64,000 nucleotides of DNA from Actinomycetes bacterium (lineage in GTDB: Bacteria; Actinomycetota; Thermoleophilia; RBG-16-64-13), in the NCBI GenBank assembly GCA_024637095.1, contig JAGXFV010000030.1, forward strand, positions 1 to 64,000, written 5' to 3'. Positions 1 to 8,191 of this stretch are shown piece by piece. The position numbers were made by a program, and so were the translations under genes. How positions within the stretch are numbered: position 1 is the first letter of the stretch; the number at the start of each line of letters is the position of its first letter. Below the pieces are notes generated by a model. The model searched no databases, was not told where the DNA came from, and saw only the letters and a list, made by a program, of their open reading frames with translations.

Positions 1-27
1 CGAGGCCGGCCCCGAGTCCGCGTGGCG

Positions 28-972
28 CTACATTTGCGCCCGGACGTCGTCGAGCCACCCAGCGGAGCCCAACTTTTCGTTCTTGTGCGCGATGAACTTG
101 GCGTATTCGGCCATGAAGATCTTGCCGGGGCCACGCAGATCGAACTTGGACGGCTCATCCCGGAAGAATTCGCGGTGCACCCGCGTCCACACCAGGCGGC
201 CGTCGGTGTCGATGTTGACTTTGGTGACGCCCAAGGGCACCGCTTTCTTGAAGTCGTCCTCGTCGACGCCCTTGGCGCCTTTGAGCTCGCCCCCGGCCGC
301 GTTAATGCGCTGAACCTCTTCCTGGGGAACGCTCGACGAGCCGTGCATCACGAGCGGAAAGCCGGGCAGGCGCTTTTGGATCTCTGCCAACACGTCCAGA
401 CGAAGACCCTGCTCCCCGGTGAACTTGTAGGCGCCATGGCTGGTGCCGATGGCAACGGCCAGGCTGTCGCAGCCGCTCTTCTCGACGAACTCCTCGGCCT
501 CGTCCGGGTCGGTCAGGTTGGCGTGCTTCTCCTCGACCTTGATGTCCTCTTCCACTCCGCCCAACTGGCCGAGCTCGGCCTCGACGACGATCCCCTTCGC
601 GTGGGCGGCGTCGACCACGCGCCTGGTGATCTCGATGTTCTTCTGCAGCGGCTCGTGCGAGGCGTCGATCATCACCGACGAATAGAAACCGCTGGCGATG
701 GAGTCCATGGCGGCCTCTTCGTCCCCGTGGTCGAGATGAACGGCGAATACAGCATCGGGAAAGAGCGCGTCGGAAGCGCGGATGATCGCCTCGAGCATGC
801 TCTTGTCGGTATAGGAGCGCGCTCCCTTGGAGATCTGGATGATGAAAGGGGCCTTGGAGTCCAGATTTCCCCGGAAGAGACCCATGGCCTGTTCCAAGTT
901 GTTGATGTTGTAGGCGCCGATGGCGAATTTGTCGTAGGCCACTTGGAACAGCTTCTTGGTGTTTACGATCAT
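28..972 (-). CDS. fba: Class II fructose-bisphosphate aldolase
   Basis: Zinc-dependent aldolase that splits fructose 1,6-bisphosphate into dihydroxyacetone phosphate and glyceraldehyde 3-phosphate, or joins them, in glycolysis and gluconeogenesis (cytosol). The 314-residue protein shows the family metal and catalytic sites: LDHGD (Asp81, zinc His82), EAELG (Glu134), TSHGAYK (His179) and MHGSSSVP (His210), then the substrate-binding stretch KVNIDTDGR near 251-259. The open frame extends 19 codons further upstream, but the ATG at 972 is preceded by GGAGGGG at 981-987 and begins the typical N-terminus MIVNTKKLF. It is the first gene of the window, and what follows its stop lies outside. Full length for the family; identification is secure. 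Confidence 0.95.
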   Translation of the reverse strand: MIVNTKKLFQVAYDKFAIGAYNINNLEQAMGLFRGNLDSKAPFIIQISKGARSYTDKSMLEAIIRASDALFPDAVFAVHLDHGDEEAAMDSIASGFYSSVMIDASHEPLQKNIEITRRVVDAAHAKGIVVEAELGQLGGVEEDIKVEEKHANLTDPDEAEEFVEKSGCDSLAVAIGTSHGAYKFTGEQGLRLDVLAEIQKRLPGFPLVMHGSSSVPQEEVQRINAAGGELKGAKGVDEDDFKKAVPLGVTKVNIDTDGRLVWTRVHREFFRDEPSKFDLRGPGKIFMAEYAKFIAHKNEKLGSAGWLDDVRAQM

Positions 973-1114
973 CTGGCCGACCCCTCCATCCCTCAGATTC
1001 GATAGTTCCCTTGACCGCTGGGTCCGCACCCGGACGGACTCGAAGCGCGCCAGTCCCCGATATTCATACCCGACTCAGAGCTAATCGCCGCATCGACGAG
1101 TGGCAGGAGTCGCG

Positions 1115-1468
1115 CTAGATCCCGCGGCCCACGTAGTCGACGCCTCGGTTGGCCGCCTTGCGCGCGGATTCCATCATCTCCCGTGCCTGTGCGTAGGCTT
1201 CCGCCCGGTCGACTTTCGGTTGCCACCAGAGGTAGCCGGCGATCAGGGCGGCGATGTTCAGTGAGAGCAAAAGCCCGCTAAGCACCCAGAAGCGCCGGTT
1301 GAGTTTCTTCATGTTGCGGCTGATGCGTCGCTGCATCTCGGCTTCGCTCAGATGGCGCACCTCGGGCTCCTCGGCACCGATGCCCTCCGCCACCTCCTGG
1401 TCGCTCAGATTCTCGAGCTGCTCCAGAGTCACTCGGCGGTGACCGTTGTGCTTCTTTTTCTCAGGCAT
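1115..1468 (-). CDS. Hypothetical single-pass membrane protein
   Basis: A 117-residue protein I do not recognise. Residues 1-57 are charged and hydrophilic (start MPEKKKHNGH), one hydrophobic segment spans about 60-82 and ends in Trp-Trp, and the short tail (83-117) is Ala/Arg/Glu-rich and could be helical. This looks like a protein anchored by one membrane helix with a cytoplasmic N-terminal region. The ATG at 1468 is preferred over the in-frame Met at 1516 because a G-rich Shine-Dalgarno stretch (GGGGGTCC) lies just before it. It sits 81 bases downstream of znuB on the same strand, so it may be the last gene of the zinc operon, but nothing in the sequence links it to zinc. Confidence 0.6.
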   Translation of the reverse strand: MPEKKKHNGHRRVTLEQLENLSDQEVAEGIGAEEPEVRHLSEAEMQRRISRNMKKLNRRFWVLSGLLLSLNIAALIAGYLWWQPKVDRAEAYAQAREMMESARKAANRGVDYVGRGI

Positions 1469-1549
1469 GATGGACCCCCGGAGGATGCGCGTTCGTACCT
1501 CGGTTTGTAACCGCAACTCCGGTGCCCAAAACGCCCGATGGGCCCGTGC

Positions 1550-2368
1550 TCAGCGGCGGCGCCCGGCGAAGGAAAGGATGAACAGGCCGATGGAAACCAG
1601 CACGATCGTGGGCCCGGAGGGGGTGTTCAGGTAGTAGCTGAGGATGAGCCCGGACAGGGCGCTGACCACCCCGACGATAATCGAGAGCAGCATCAGCACG
1701 CGGAAGTTGGGCGCCACATTGCGGGCCGCGGCCGCGGGGACGATGATCAATGCACTGACCAGGATGATGCCGACGGTCTTCAAGCTGACGGCCACGGTCA
1801 ACGCCAACAGGGTCATGAAGATGTAGTCCCAGGTCACTACCCGCACACCCTCCGCCGCAGCCAGATCGCGGTTGAAGGCGATCTTCACCAACAAGCCCGA
1901 ACGCATGAAAAGCACCGTCATCACCAGCGCGGTGAGACCCAGTGCGAGGAGCACGTCGAGCCGGGTCACGGCGAGGATGTCGCCGAAGAGGTAGCTCAGC
2001 AGGTCGGTCTGGTAGCCCTCCTGCATGCCGATCAAGAGCACCCCAAGCGCCAGCGACCCCGAGAAGAAGACGCCGATGACCGTGTCGGAGCTGAGCTCGG
2101 TGTGGAAGGTGAGGTAGGTGATGCCGACGGCGATCACCAGGGTGAAGAGCACGGCGGCCGGCACCGGGGCTATGCCGAAAAGGACTCCCAGGGCGATTCC
2201 CGCGAGGGCGGCGTGCGCGATGGCGTCGGAGAAGAACGCCATGGAGCGCAGGGTGACGTAGACGCCGATCGTAGCGCAGAGAAAGCCGATGGCGGTACCG
2301 ACGAGCAGCGCCCGCTGCATAAAGGGATACTCGAGGAAGGGCAGCAGTTGTACGACGCTGTCGGGCAC
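1550..2368 (-). CDS. znuB: Zinc/metal ABC transporter permease (ZnuB-like)
   Basis: Membrane subunit of an ABC-3 family metal importer. The protein (272 residues from the chosen start) is almost entirely hydrophobic, with about eight predicted membrane segments and the family stretches RSMAFFSDAIAHAALAG near the N-terminus and SALIIVPAAAARN near the C-terminus. The GTG at 2368 follows a GGGAAGG stretch and begins 13 bases after the znuC stop. A longer frame from 2413 would overlap the end of znuC and adds an implausible poly-Thr N-terminus. Gene order zur-znuA-znuC-znuB on one strand indicates a single transcript. Metal specificity (zinc rather than manganese) is inferred from the linked Fur-family regulator and the His-rich parts of ZnuA and ZnuC. 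Confidence 0.85.
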   Translation of the reverse strand: MPDSVVQLLPFLEYPFMQRALLVGTAIGFLCATIGVYVTLRSMAFFSDAIAHAALAGIALGVLFGIAPVPAAVLFTLVIAVGITYLTFHTELSSDTVIGVFFSGSLALGVLLIGMQEGYQTDLLSYLFGDILAVTRLDVLLALGLTALVMTVLFMRSGLLVKIAFNRDLAAAEGVRVVTWDYIFMTLLALTVAVSLKTVGIILVSALIIVPAAAARNVAPNFRVLMLLSIIVGVVSALSGLILSYYLNTPSGPTIVLVSIGLFILSFAGRRR

Positions 2369-2381
2369 GTGCCTTCCCGCC

Positions 2382-3155
2382 CTAGTGGTGGTCGTGGTGG
2401 TAGGCGCCGGCATAGGAGCCGTATGTCTGCTCCAGGGTGTCCTCGCGGAGCACCTGACGCGGAGCGCCGCGGCACAGCAGGCGACGGTTCAGGCAGAGCA
2501 CCTGGTCGGCGTAGCGGTAGACCACGTCGAGGTCGTGCGACACCATGAGCACCGTGAGCTGCTCGTTTTTCTGCAGGTTGTGGATGAGCTCGTAGAAGGT
2601 CTCCTCGCCGGTCACGTCGACCCCGGCCACCGGTTCGTCCAACACCAAGAGCTCGGGTTCGGTGAGCAGAGCGTAGGCCAGCAGGATGCGCTGCAGCTCT
2701 CCGCCGGAGAGCTGACCTACGCGCCGGTCGATCAGGTTCTCTCCGCGGACCTTCCCCAGGGCACTCAGGATCTTCGCCCGGGGACCCGCGCTGCGCACCC
2801 AGAAACCGGCGCCCTTCAGCTTGAGCAACAGCACCTCGTAGACGGTGATGGGGAACGTGCGGTCGAAGTCCAAGCGCTGGGGCATGTAGCCGATGCGGTC
2901 GTGGAAGTCGCCCAACTGGCGGTGGTCGCGCCCGAAGATGGTGACGCTGCCGGCGGCGGGCTGGCGAAGGTTCAGGATGGTCTTTATCAGCATGGTTTTC
3001 CCAGCGCCGTTGGGACCGATGATGATGGCGATCTCGCCTTCGTCTACGACAAAGGAGACTTCCTCGAACAGGGTTTGCCCGCCGAGAACCAGGGAGAGGT
3101 CCTGCACCAGCAAGACCGCGTTGGGATACAGGCTTTCGGCGTTGTCTTCTGCCAT
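2382..3155 (-). CDS. znuC: Zinc/metal ABC transporter ATP-binding protein (ZnuC-like)
   Basis: ATPase subunit that drives metal import through the permease encoded downstream. The 257-residue sequence has Walker A GPNGAGKT (47-54), signature LSGGE (149-153), Walker B LLVLDEP (about 169-175) and the H-loop MVSHDLD. The C-terminus ends in a short His-rich tail (AYHHDHH), a possible metal-sensing or metal-holding patch. The ATG at 3155 directly abuts the znuA stop codon (TAG then ATG with no spacer), which implies translational coupling. Family and role are clear; the role of the His tail is inference. Confidence 0.9.
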   Translation of the reverse strand: MAEDNAESLYPNAVLLVQDLSLVLGGQTLFEEVSFVVDEGEIAIIIGPNGAGKTMLIKTILNLRQPAAGSVTIFGRDHRQLGDFHDRIGYMPQRLDFDRTFPITVYEVLLLKLKGAGFWVRSAGPRAKILSALGKVRGENLIDRRVGQLSGGELQRILLAYALLTEPELLVLDEPVAGVDVTGEETFYELIHNLQKNEQLTVLMVSHDLDVVYRYADQVLCLNRRLLCRGAPRQVLREDTLEQTYGSYAGAYHHDHH

Positions 3156-4127
3156 CTACTCTCCGCTCAGCGCGCGCACGAAGACTTCGGTGTTCTCGCG
3201 CATCAAATCCTCGTAGCCTGAGGGCGAGAGCTCCGCGCCCTCCGGATCTACCTCGTATGTTTCCACACCGGCCTCTTGCGAAAGCACCTCCGCCGGGCGG
3301 GGCGAGAACTGCGGTTCGGTGAAGATTGCGTGGATGCCGAGCGACTTCACCAGGTTCACCAGGTCGCCGAGATACTGGGGCGAGGGCTCCTGCCCGGGGA
3401 AGCGGGCGATGACTCCGACCTGCTCGAGGCCGTAGGCCCGGGCGTAATACTGGAAGGCGCTGTGAAAGGCCACGAAACGCCGGTCCTCGAGCGTCGAGGT
3501 GCGGGCAAGGATGTCCTGGTGCAGGGTTTCGAGCCGGGCCGTATAGGCCTCGACCCGGGTGCGGTAGGCGTCGGCACGGTCGGGATCCGCCTCTGTCAGA
3601 CCTTCGGCGATGTTGAGCGCCATGCGCTGGGCGTTGCGGGCATCCAGCCAGACGTGCGGGTCCACGTCCTCGCCGGCGTGTTCGGCGTCTGTCTCTTCCG
3701 CAGGGAAGTCGGACGCCAGCGAGGGCTCGTCGGGCTTCAGCATTTCGAGTCCCTGGGACGCCTCCACCACCACCAGGTCCTCGGTTCCGGCGGCTTCGAT
3801 CAGGTCATCGGCCCAGAAGTCCAGTCCCGCGCCATTCTTGACCACGACGTCGGCCTCCGCCACCAGTTTGGCCTGAGCGGGGGTGAAGTTGACCTGATGG
3901 GGCGAGGAGCCGGGGGGGAGCAGGTTCTCGAGCCGCGCGTCGTCGCCGGTGATGTTGGAGACCAGTGAGTAGATGACGGGCACCGTGCTGACTACCAGCA
4001 ACCGGTCGTCCTCCGCATCGCCGGCCGTGCCTCCTTCGCCACCGCACGCCTGTGCCGCCACCAGTAGCCCCCCGAGTGCGGCGAACAGCAAGACCTGTTT
4101 GAGTGGCCGGAACCGAGGAGTGGTCAC
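3156..4127 (-). CDS. znuA: Zinc/metal ABC transporter substrate-binding lipoprotein (ZnuA-like)
   Basis: Extracytoplasmic metal-binding protein of the importer. Residues 8-27 form a signal peptide with a probable lipidation Cys28 (context AAQAC, an imperfect lipobox). Likely metal ligands of this cluster A-I family are His77 (SPHQVNF), His158 (DPHVWLD), His222 (FHSAFQYY) and an acidic residue near 271 (FTEPQFSPR). A short acidic/His stretch lies just before His158 (EHAGEDVDPH), where true ZnuA proteins carry a His-rich loop; here it is brief. The start is GTG at 4127, overlapping the zur stop as GTGA. Length (323 residues) is normal. Confidence 0.9.
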   Translation of the reverse strand: MTTPRFRPLKQVLLFAALGGLLVAAQACGGEGGTAGDAEDDRLLVVSTVPVIYSLVSNITGDDARLENLLPPGSSPHQVNFTPAQAKLVAEADVVVKNGAGLDFWADDLIEAAGTEDLVVVEASQGLEMLKPDEPSLASDFPAEETDAEHAGEDVDPHVWLDARNAQRMALNIAEGLTEADPDRADAYRTRVEAYTARLETLHQDILARTSTLEDRRFVAFHSAFQYYARAYGLEQVGVIARFPGQEPSPQYLGDLVNLVKSLGIHAIFTEPQFSPRPAEVLSQEAGVETYEVDPEGAELSPSGYEDLMRENTEVFVRALSGE

Positions 4128-4648
4128 GGCTGCGCCTCCTCTTCGACCTGACGGCAGTCGGCGCAGATCCCGCGGAGCAGGACCTGGTGGTTCTCGATCA
4201 AAAAACCGCTCTGGCTTGCGTGTTGCTGAGCGCTCTCTCTGAGCGCGCAGCCGGGCATCTCCTGCAGGGATGCGCAGCGGGTGCAGAGCAGATAGTCGTG
4301 GTGCCGCCCGAACTGCTCGTGCAGGGCGTAGCGCCGTGGTCCGTCGACCACGGATACCTGAGTGAGAACGCTGGCCTCCTCGAGTCCGGACAGGCAGCGG
4401 TAGAGCGGAGAGAGGTCGCCCAAGCCGTCGATTCGGCTGCCGATCTGCTCCACCGAGAGCACTTCGGCGGCGGCGAAGACTTCGAGCACCGCCTGCTTCA
4501 GACGTGTCATCCGCTGCCCGTTCTGGTGCAGCCGTTGCTTCACCGCGGTCTCCAGCCGACCGTCTGCGGAAGCAGGCGCGTCCGGGCCCGAGTGGTCGAG
4601 GGAAGCAGCCACGTCTAGGTGTGAGCTATGGTCATTGGTTGACGTCAC
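4124..4648 (-). CDS. zur: Fur-family regulator, probably the zinc regulator Zur
   Basis: Fur-type repressor: winged helix at about residues 35-100, dimerisation and metal domain after 105. Two CxxC pairs (Cys122/Cys125 and Cys162/Cys165) would hold the structural zinc, and HEQFGRHHDYL (110-120) supplies the regulatory-site histidines. It is first in the zur-znuACB operon and overlaps znuA by four bases, so it most likely represses its own operon when zinc is plentiful. The start is GTG at 4648 with no good ribosome-binding site; a shorter protein beginning nearer residue 30 is possible because the first 30 residues are low-complexity. I found no convincing Zur box by eye in 4649-4815. Assignment to Zur rather than Fur rests on the neighbours. 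Confidence 0.85.
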   Translation of the reverse strand: MTSTNDHSSHLDVAASLDHSGPDAPASADGRLETAVKQRLHQNGQRMTRLKQAVLEVFAAAEVLSVEQIGSRIDGLGDLSPLYRCLSGLEEASVLTQVSVVDGPRRYALHEQFGRHHDYLLCTRCASLQEMPGCALRESAQQHASQSGFLIENHQVLLRGICADCRQVEEEAQP

Positions 4649-4815
4649 GGTCGCGCACTACCCATCAGACCAGGGCCTCAATCGCTTGTCTGGTGTTAGA
4701 GTGAGGCCGCCTGGGCGCCGCTCGGGTTGGTGGTGCCCGGGGTCTCCCGGGTTTTCACTGCTAATTTGCGGGAAGAGGATCGCATGGCCGCTGTTTGTCA
4801 GAGGGCGAGGATCGG

Positions 4816-6021
4816 GTGAGAATTGCCCTGGTATCCCCATATGCCTGGTCGGTTCCGGGCGGGGTCAACGACCATATTTCGAATCTCTCGCGGGAACTGG
4901 ATGAGCGGGGGCACGAAACCTGGATAGTGGCGCCCACCGGGCCACCGGGACGCCAGCGGGACGGCGTGCCTTTCCCCGGCAGGTTCATCCCGGTGGGGAC
5001 GGCCATACCGGTGCCCTCAAACGGATCGAGCGCCTACGTGAACATCTGGCCGTGGACGGCCTGGAATCTCAATCGGCGGCTCCGTGGCTATGGCTTCGAT
5101 CTGATCCACCTGCACGAGCCCTGCGTCTTTCCCACTTCGTTCCTGACCGCGTTCCTGGCCGACGTGCCGATGGTGGGGACTTTTCACGCTGCCGGAGAAG
5201 CCTCCCGCTCGTACGTTCTCTTCTGGCCGGCGGTGCGGCAACTGATGAAGAAACTGTCGGTCCGCATCGCCGTTTCGGGTTCGGCTCGAGACTACGTGGG
5301 CGTGAGGCACCCCGGTGACTACCGCATCATCCCGAATGGGGTGTCCCCGGACGCCTACGCCGACGCTTGGTTGGGCGGGAAGCAGCCCGGGCGGGTGTTG
5401 TTCATCGGCCGGCCGGAACCGCGCAAAGGCCTGCACGTGCTGCTCCGAGCCTTCCAGGCCGTGCGTGAACGTCACCCGAACGCTTCGCTGCACGTGGTCG
5501 GAACGGCGCCCCACGATCTTCAACGACTGGCCAACGAGGTCTGGCCCGGGCTGAGGGGACCTTTACCCGGCGTCAAGGCGCTTGGCCGGGTGAGCCACGA
5601 GGACAAGGTCCGCGAGATGAGGGCAGCCGAAATGGTGGCCGTACCCTCCCTGCAGAGCGAGAGTTTTGGCGTGATCCTCATCGAGGCACTGGCGGCCGGT
5701 CTGCCTGTGGTGGCCTCGGACCTGGCCGGCTATCGTGCGGTGCTCGACGATGGGCGCTTGGGCAGACTCGTGGCTCCGGGCGACGAACGGGCCCTGGCCG
5801 AATCGGTCCTCGGTTTGCTGGGCGACGAACGGTTGCGTCAGCGCATGGCGGTCAAAGGCCGCACTGCGGTGCACCAATTCGCCTGGAGCCGTGTCGCCGG
5901 TGACGTCCTCGCGACCTACGAGGAGGCCACGGGTTCGGTGCGCCTTCCCACAGAGGCGGAACCCGAACCCACATCTGTTCTCGTGGGCGATGCGGTTGGC
6001 GCTTCGGTGCAACGCCGCTGA
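4816..6021 (+). CDS. GT4 glycosyltransferase, PimA-like
   Basis: Retaining GT-B glycosyltransferase (about 401 residues). The N-terminus RIALVSPYAWSVPGGVNDH closely resembles the PimA phosphatidylinositol mannosyltransferase of mycobacteria, followed by HLHEP, a GTFH motif, IPNGV, FIGRPEPRKG and the donor-site segment SESFGVILIEALAAGLPVV near 285-305. In actinobacteria the PimA family adds the first mannose to phosphatidylinositol at the inner face of the membrane; other close relatives act in mycothiol or polysaccharide synthesis. GTG at 4816 is chosen because GAGG stretches lie at 4801-4804 and 4807-4810; a TTG at 4795 would add seven residues. It is not adjacent to other lipid-mannoside genes, so the exact acceptor is uncertain. 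Confidence 0.8.
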   Translation: MRIALVSPYAWSVPGGVNDHISNLSRELDERGHETWIVAPTGPPGRQRDGVPFPGRFIPVGTAIPVPSNGSSAYVNIWPWTAWNLNRRLRGYGFDLIHLHEPCVFPTSFLTAFLADVPMVGTFHAAGEASRSYVLFWPAVRQLMKKLSVRIAVSGSARDYVGVRHPGDYRIIPNGVSPDAYADAWLGGKQPGRVLFIGRPEPRKGLHVLLRAFQAVRERHPNASLHVVGTAPHDLQRLANEVWPGLRGPLPGVKALGRVSHEDKVREMRAAEMVAVPSLQSESFGVILIEALAAGLPVVASDLAGYRAVLDDGRLGRLVAPGDERALAESVLGLLGDERLRQRMAVKGRTAVHQFAWSRVAGDVLATYEEATGSVRLPTEAEPEPTSVLVGDAVGASVQRR

Positions 6022-6069
6022 ATCGGTTGCACTTATCCTTAAGACCGCTGAGACAAGAGGAGCTTTAAC

Positions 6070-6273
6070 ATGCGAAAGCTAATCGTGCATCTGGCAGGCG
6101 GCACGGAAGTCACCATGGAGACGCCGGCGGATCCCGTCGCAATCTATGAAGCGTTGACGGGGGAAACGGAGTGGTTGATCGTGGAAGACAAGCACGACGA
6201 ACGTCATTACTTCTCGATCCGCCAGATCGCCTACCTCACCTTCGTATCCCGGCAGGATATCGGCTTCTCCTAG
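6070..6273 (+). CDS. Small conserved-looking protein of unknown function
   Basis: A 67-residue protein (MRKLIVHLAGG...) with a strong ribosome-binding site (AGGAG) about ten bases before its ATG. It has no Cys, no membrane segment and no recognisable motif; the pattern of alternating hydrophobic residues suggests a small beta-rich fold. It follows the glycosyltransferase gene by 48 bases on the same strand and may share its transcript, and it converges on the ABC ATPase gene downstream. The good start context and balanced composition argue that it is real. Confidence 0.6.
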   Translation: MRKLIVHLAGGTEVTMETPADPVAIYEALTGETEWLIVEDKHDERHYFSIRQIAYLTFVSRQDIGFS

Positions 6274-6294
6274 GCTGCGCTCGGGCGCGCGCCG

Positions 6295-7137
6295 TCAGTC
6301 CAGGAGCATTCGATCGACCACTAGGTTCTCGCCTGCCACCTGGTGGAACTTAGCCACCAGGTCCGCCACCTCGAGGCCGGACTTCTCCTCCTGACCGACG
6401 TCAAGCACGATCCGGCCCTGGTGCATCATCACCAGCCGGTTGCCCCAGCGAAGCGCGAGCTCCATGTTGTGCGTCACCATTAGGGTGGTGAGCCGCTTCT
6501 CCATGACGATCTTGCCGGTCAGGTCCATGATGGTCTGAGCGACCTTGGGATCCAGGGCCGCGGTGTGCTCGTCCAGCAGCAGGAGGCGCGGTTCGGCGAT
6601 GGTCGCCATCAGCAGCGACACGGCCTGACGTTGTCCCCCGGACAATTTGGCGACCTCGGCGGTCACTCTGTCCTCGAGACTCATCCCGAGCAGACTGAGC
6701 TGATCCTGGATCTCCCTGCGGCGGCTGCCGTTCACTCCGCGGCGCAATCCCCGCCGCTGCCCGCGGAGCATGGCCATGCTCAGGTTTTCTTCGATCGACA
6801 TCGAGGGCGCGGTTCCGGCGCGAGGATCCTGGAACACGCGCCCCACAAGGCGAGCGCGGGTGTGCTCGGCCTCGCGGGTCACATTCCTGCCGGCAATGAT
6901 GATACTGCCCCGGTCCACCGGGAAGGTCCCGGCGATGGCATTGAGAAGCGTGGACTTGCCCGCCCCGTTCGAACCGATGATGGTGACGAAGTCCCCGGGG
7001 TGCACCAGCAGGTCGACGCGGTCGAGGGCCACGACCTCGTTGGGTGTGCCGGGAAAGAAGGCCTTGCGCATCTTGGTCACCAGCAGGCCGTCGTTGTCGG
7101 GCCTGTGCTGGGGTTGCTCGGCGGGTGGGGCGTTCAC
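6295..7137 (-). CDS. ABC transporter ATP-binding protein (TrpZ-like partner of a PF04392 system)
   Basis: ATPase of the importer encoded by 6295-9265. The 280-residue protein has Walker A GSNGAGKS (55-62), signature LSGGQ (165-169), Walker B LLLLDEHTAALD (about 185-196) and switch His in MVTHNMELAL. The reading frame continues upstream to 7560 without a stop, but that part is the shadow of the permease gene; the start is the GTG at 7137, which overlaps the permease stop as GTGA. Three-gene systems with this binding-protein family include the streptococcal tryptophan importer TrpXYZ, but relatives carry other amino-acid-like or unknown ligands, so the substrate is not assigned. Confidence 0.85.
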   Translation of the reverse strand: MNAPPAEQPQHRPDNDGLLVTKMRKAFFPGTPNEVVALDRVDLLVHPGDFVTIIGSNGAGKSTLLNAIAGTFPVDRGSIIIAGRNVTREAEHTRARLVGRVFQDPRAGTAPSMSIEENLSMAMLRGQRRGLRRGVNGSRRREIQDQLSLLGMSLEDRVTAEVAKLSGGQRQAVSLLMATIAEPRLLLLDEHTAALDPKVAQTIMDLTGKIVMEKRLTTLMVTHNMELALRWGNRLVMMHQGRIVLDVGQEEKSGLEVADLVAKFHQVAGENLVVDRMLLD

Positions 7138-8057
7138 ATCCTCACCACCTTGCGGCGGACGGTGGGGGCGGCCAGCGCGATCACCACGAGGATTGCCGTC
7201 AAGAGCCGAAGATCGGTGGGGTCGATCTGTTCGACGCGGAGCGCCCCCGCGATGAGCAGCCGGTAGGCCACGGAACCGCCAATCACGGAAAAGAGCACCC
7301 AGGTCACGCTGCGGCTGCCGAAGAGGACCTCGCCGATGATCACTCCGGCCAGGCCGGCGACAATGGTGCCGATCCCCATGCCTATGTCGGCAAAGCCCTG
7401 AGTCTGCGCCACCAGGGCCCCTGACAGGGCAACCAGGCCGTTGGCCAAACCCAGACCGGCGATCCGCACGATGGTGGTGTTGACCCCGAGGGCCTTGATC
7501 ATCTGCTCGTTGTCGCCGGTGGCCTGCATCGACAGGCCGACCTCGGTGTGTAGGAACCAATCGAGCACCAGTTTGACCACCAGCGCCAGGATCGCCAGGG
7601 CGGCGATGAGCCGCCAGGTGGTGAGTTCGATCGAAAGCAGATTCTCGATAGATTCGATAAGGGTGGGCTCACCCAGGAGCGGCACGTTGCTGCGGGCGGT
7701 GGCACTCGTGCCGAATCCCATGATCCGCAGGTTGAGGCTGTAGAGCGCGGTCATGGTGAGAATTCCCGCCAGGAGCTTGGGACCGTAGTTGGTGGCGTCG
7801 GACCCCGACTTGAGCAGCACGTGTAAAACCCCGGTTATGGTCCCCGCCACAAAACCGGCCAGGGCGCCCGTCGCCGTGGCGAGCGCGGGCGACCACCCGT
7901 TCGTGAGCAGCATGGCGGTCACCGCCGCGCCGGTGACGATGCTCCCGTCCACGGTCAGGTCGGGGAAGTCCAGGACCCTGAAGGTGATGAAAACCCCGAG
8001 GACCATGAAGCTGAAGACGAGGCCTTGCTCGAGCCCACTCGTCAGGATGCCGGTCAT
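7134..8057 (-). CDS. ABC transporter permease (BPD_transp_2 type)
   Basis: Membrane permease of about 307 residues with eight to nine hydrophobic segments, resembling the branched-chain amino acid/sugar permease superfamily found beside PF04392 binding proteins. Typical stretches are GVFITFRVLDFPDLTVDGS near the N-terminus and AGLAGVIIGEVLFGS near residue 240. The ATG at 8057 is selected over the longer frame (to 8135) because GGAGGAAGAG precedes it. The gene is separated from the upstream binding-protein gene by three GC-rich hairpins (8081-8181) and overlaps the ATPase gene by four bases, so permease and ATPase are probably made in equal, lower amounts than the binding protein. Confidence 0.85.
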   Translation of the reverse strand: MTGILTSGLEQGLVFSFMVLGVFITFRVLDFPDLTVDGSIVTGAAVTAMLLTNGWSPALATATGALAGFVAGTITGVLHVLLKSGSDATNYGPKLLAGILTMTALYSLNLRIMGFGTSATARSNVPLLGEPTLIESIENLLSIELTTWRLIAALAILALVVKLVLDWFLHTEVGLSMQATGDNEQMIKALGVNTTIVRIAGLGLANGLVALSGALVAQTQGFADIGMGIGTIVAGLAGVIIGEVLFGSRSVTWVLFSVIGGSVAYRLLIAGALRVEQIDPTDLRLLTAILVVIALAAPTVRRKVVRM

Positions 8058-8080
8058 GCGGGAAGCTCTTCCTCCAAAAT

Positions 8081-8181
8081 GGGGAACCGGGGCGGGCCCC
8101 GGTTCCCCCGTAGTCTCGTTTGAGGGCGGCGCCATGCGGCGCCGCCCGGCATTGTACTAGACCCGCGCCGTCGCGGGGTCT
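8081..8181 (-). promoter_or_regulatory. Three consecutive intercistronic hairpins
   Basis: Reading along the plus strand: a perfect 13-bp stem GGGGAACCGGGGC / GCCCCGGTTCCCC (8081-8093 and 8096-8108); a perfect 10-bp stem GGGCGGCGCC / GGCGCCGCCC with an ATGC loop (8124-8133 and 8138-8147); and a stem AGACCC-GCG / CGCGGGGTCT with one bulge (8159-8167 and 8172-8181). There is no T-tract. They lie between the binding-protein stop and the permease start, where such structures commonly stabilise the upstream message or cause partial termination, giving excess binding protein. Confidence 0.7.
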
Positions 8182-8191
8182 GGAATCACGC

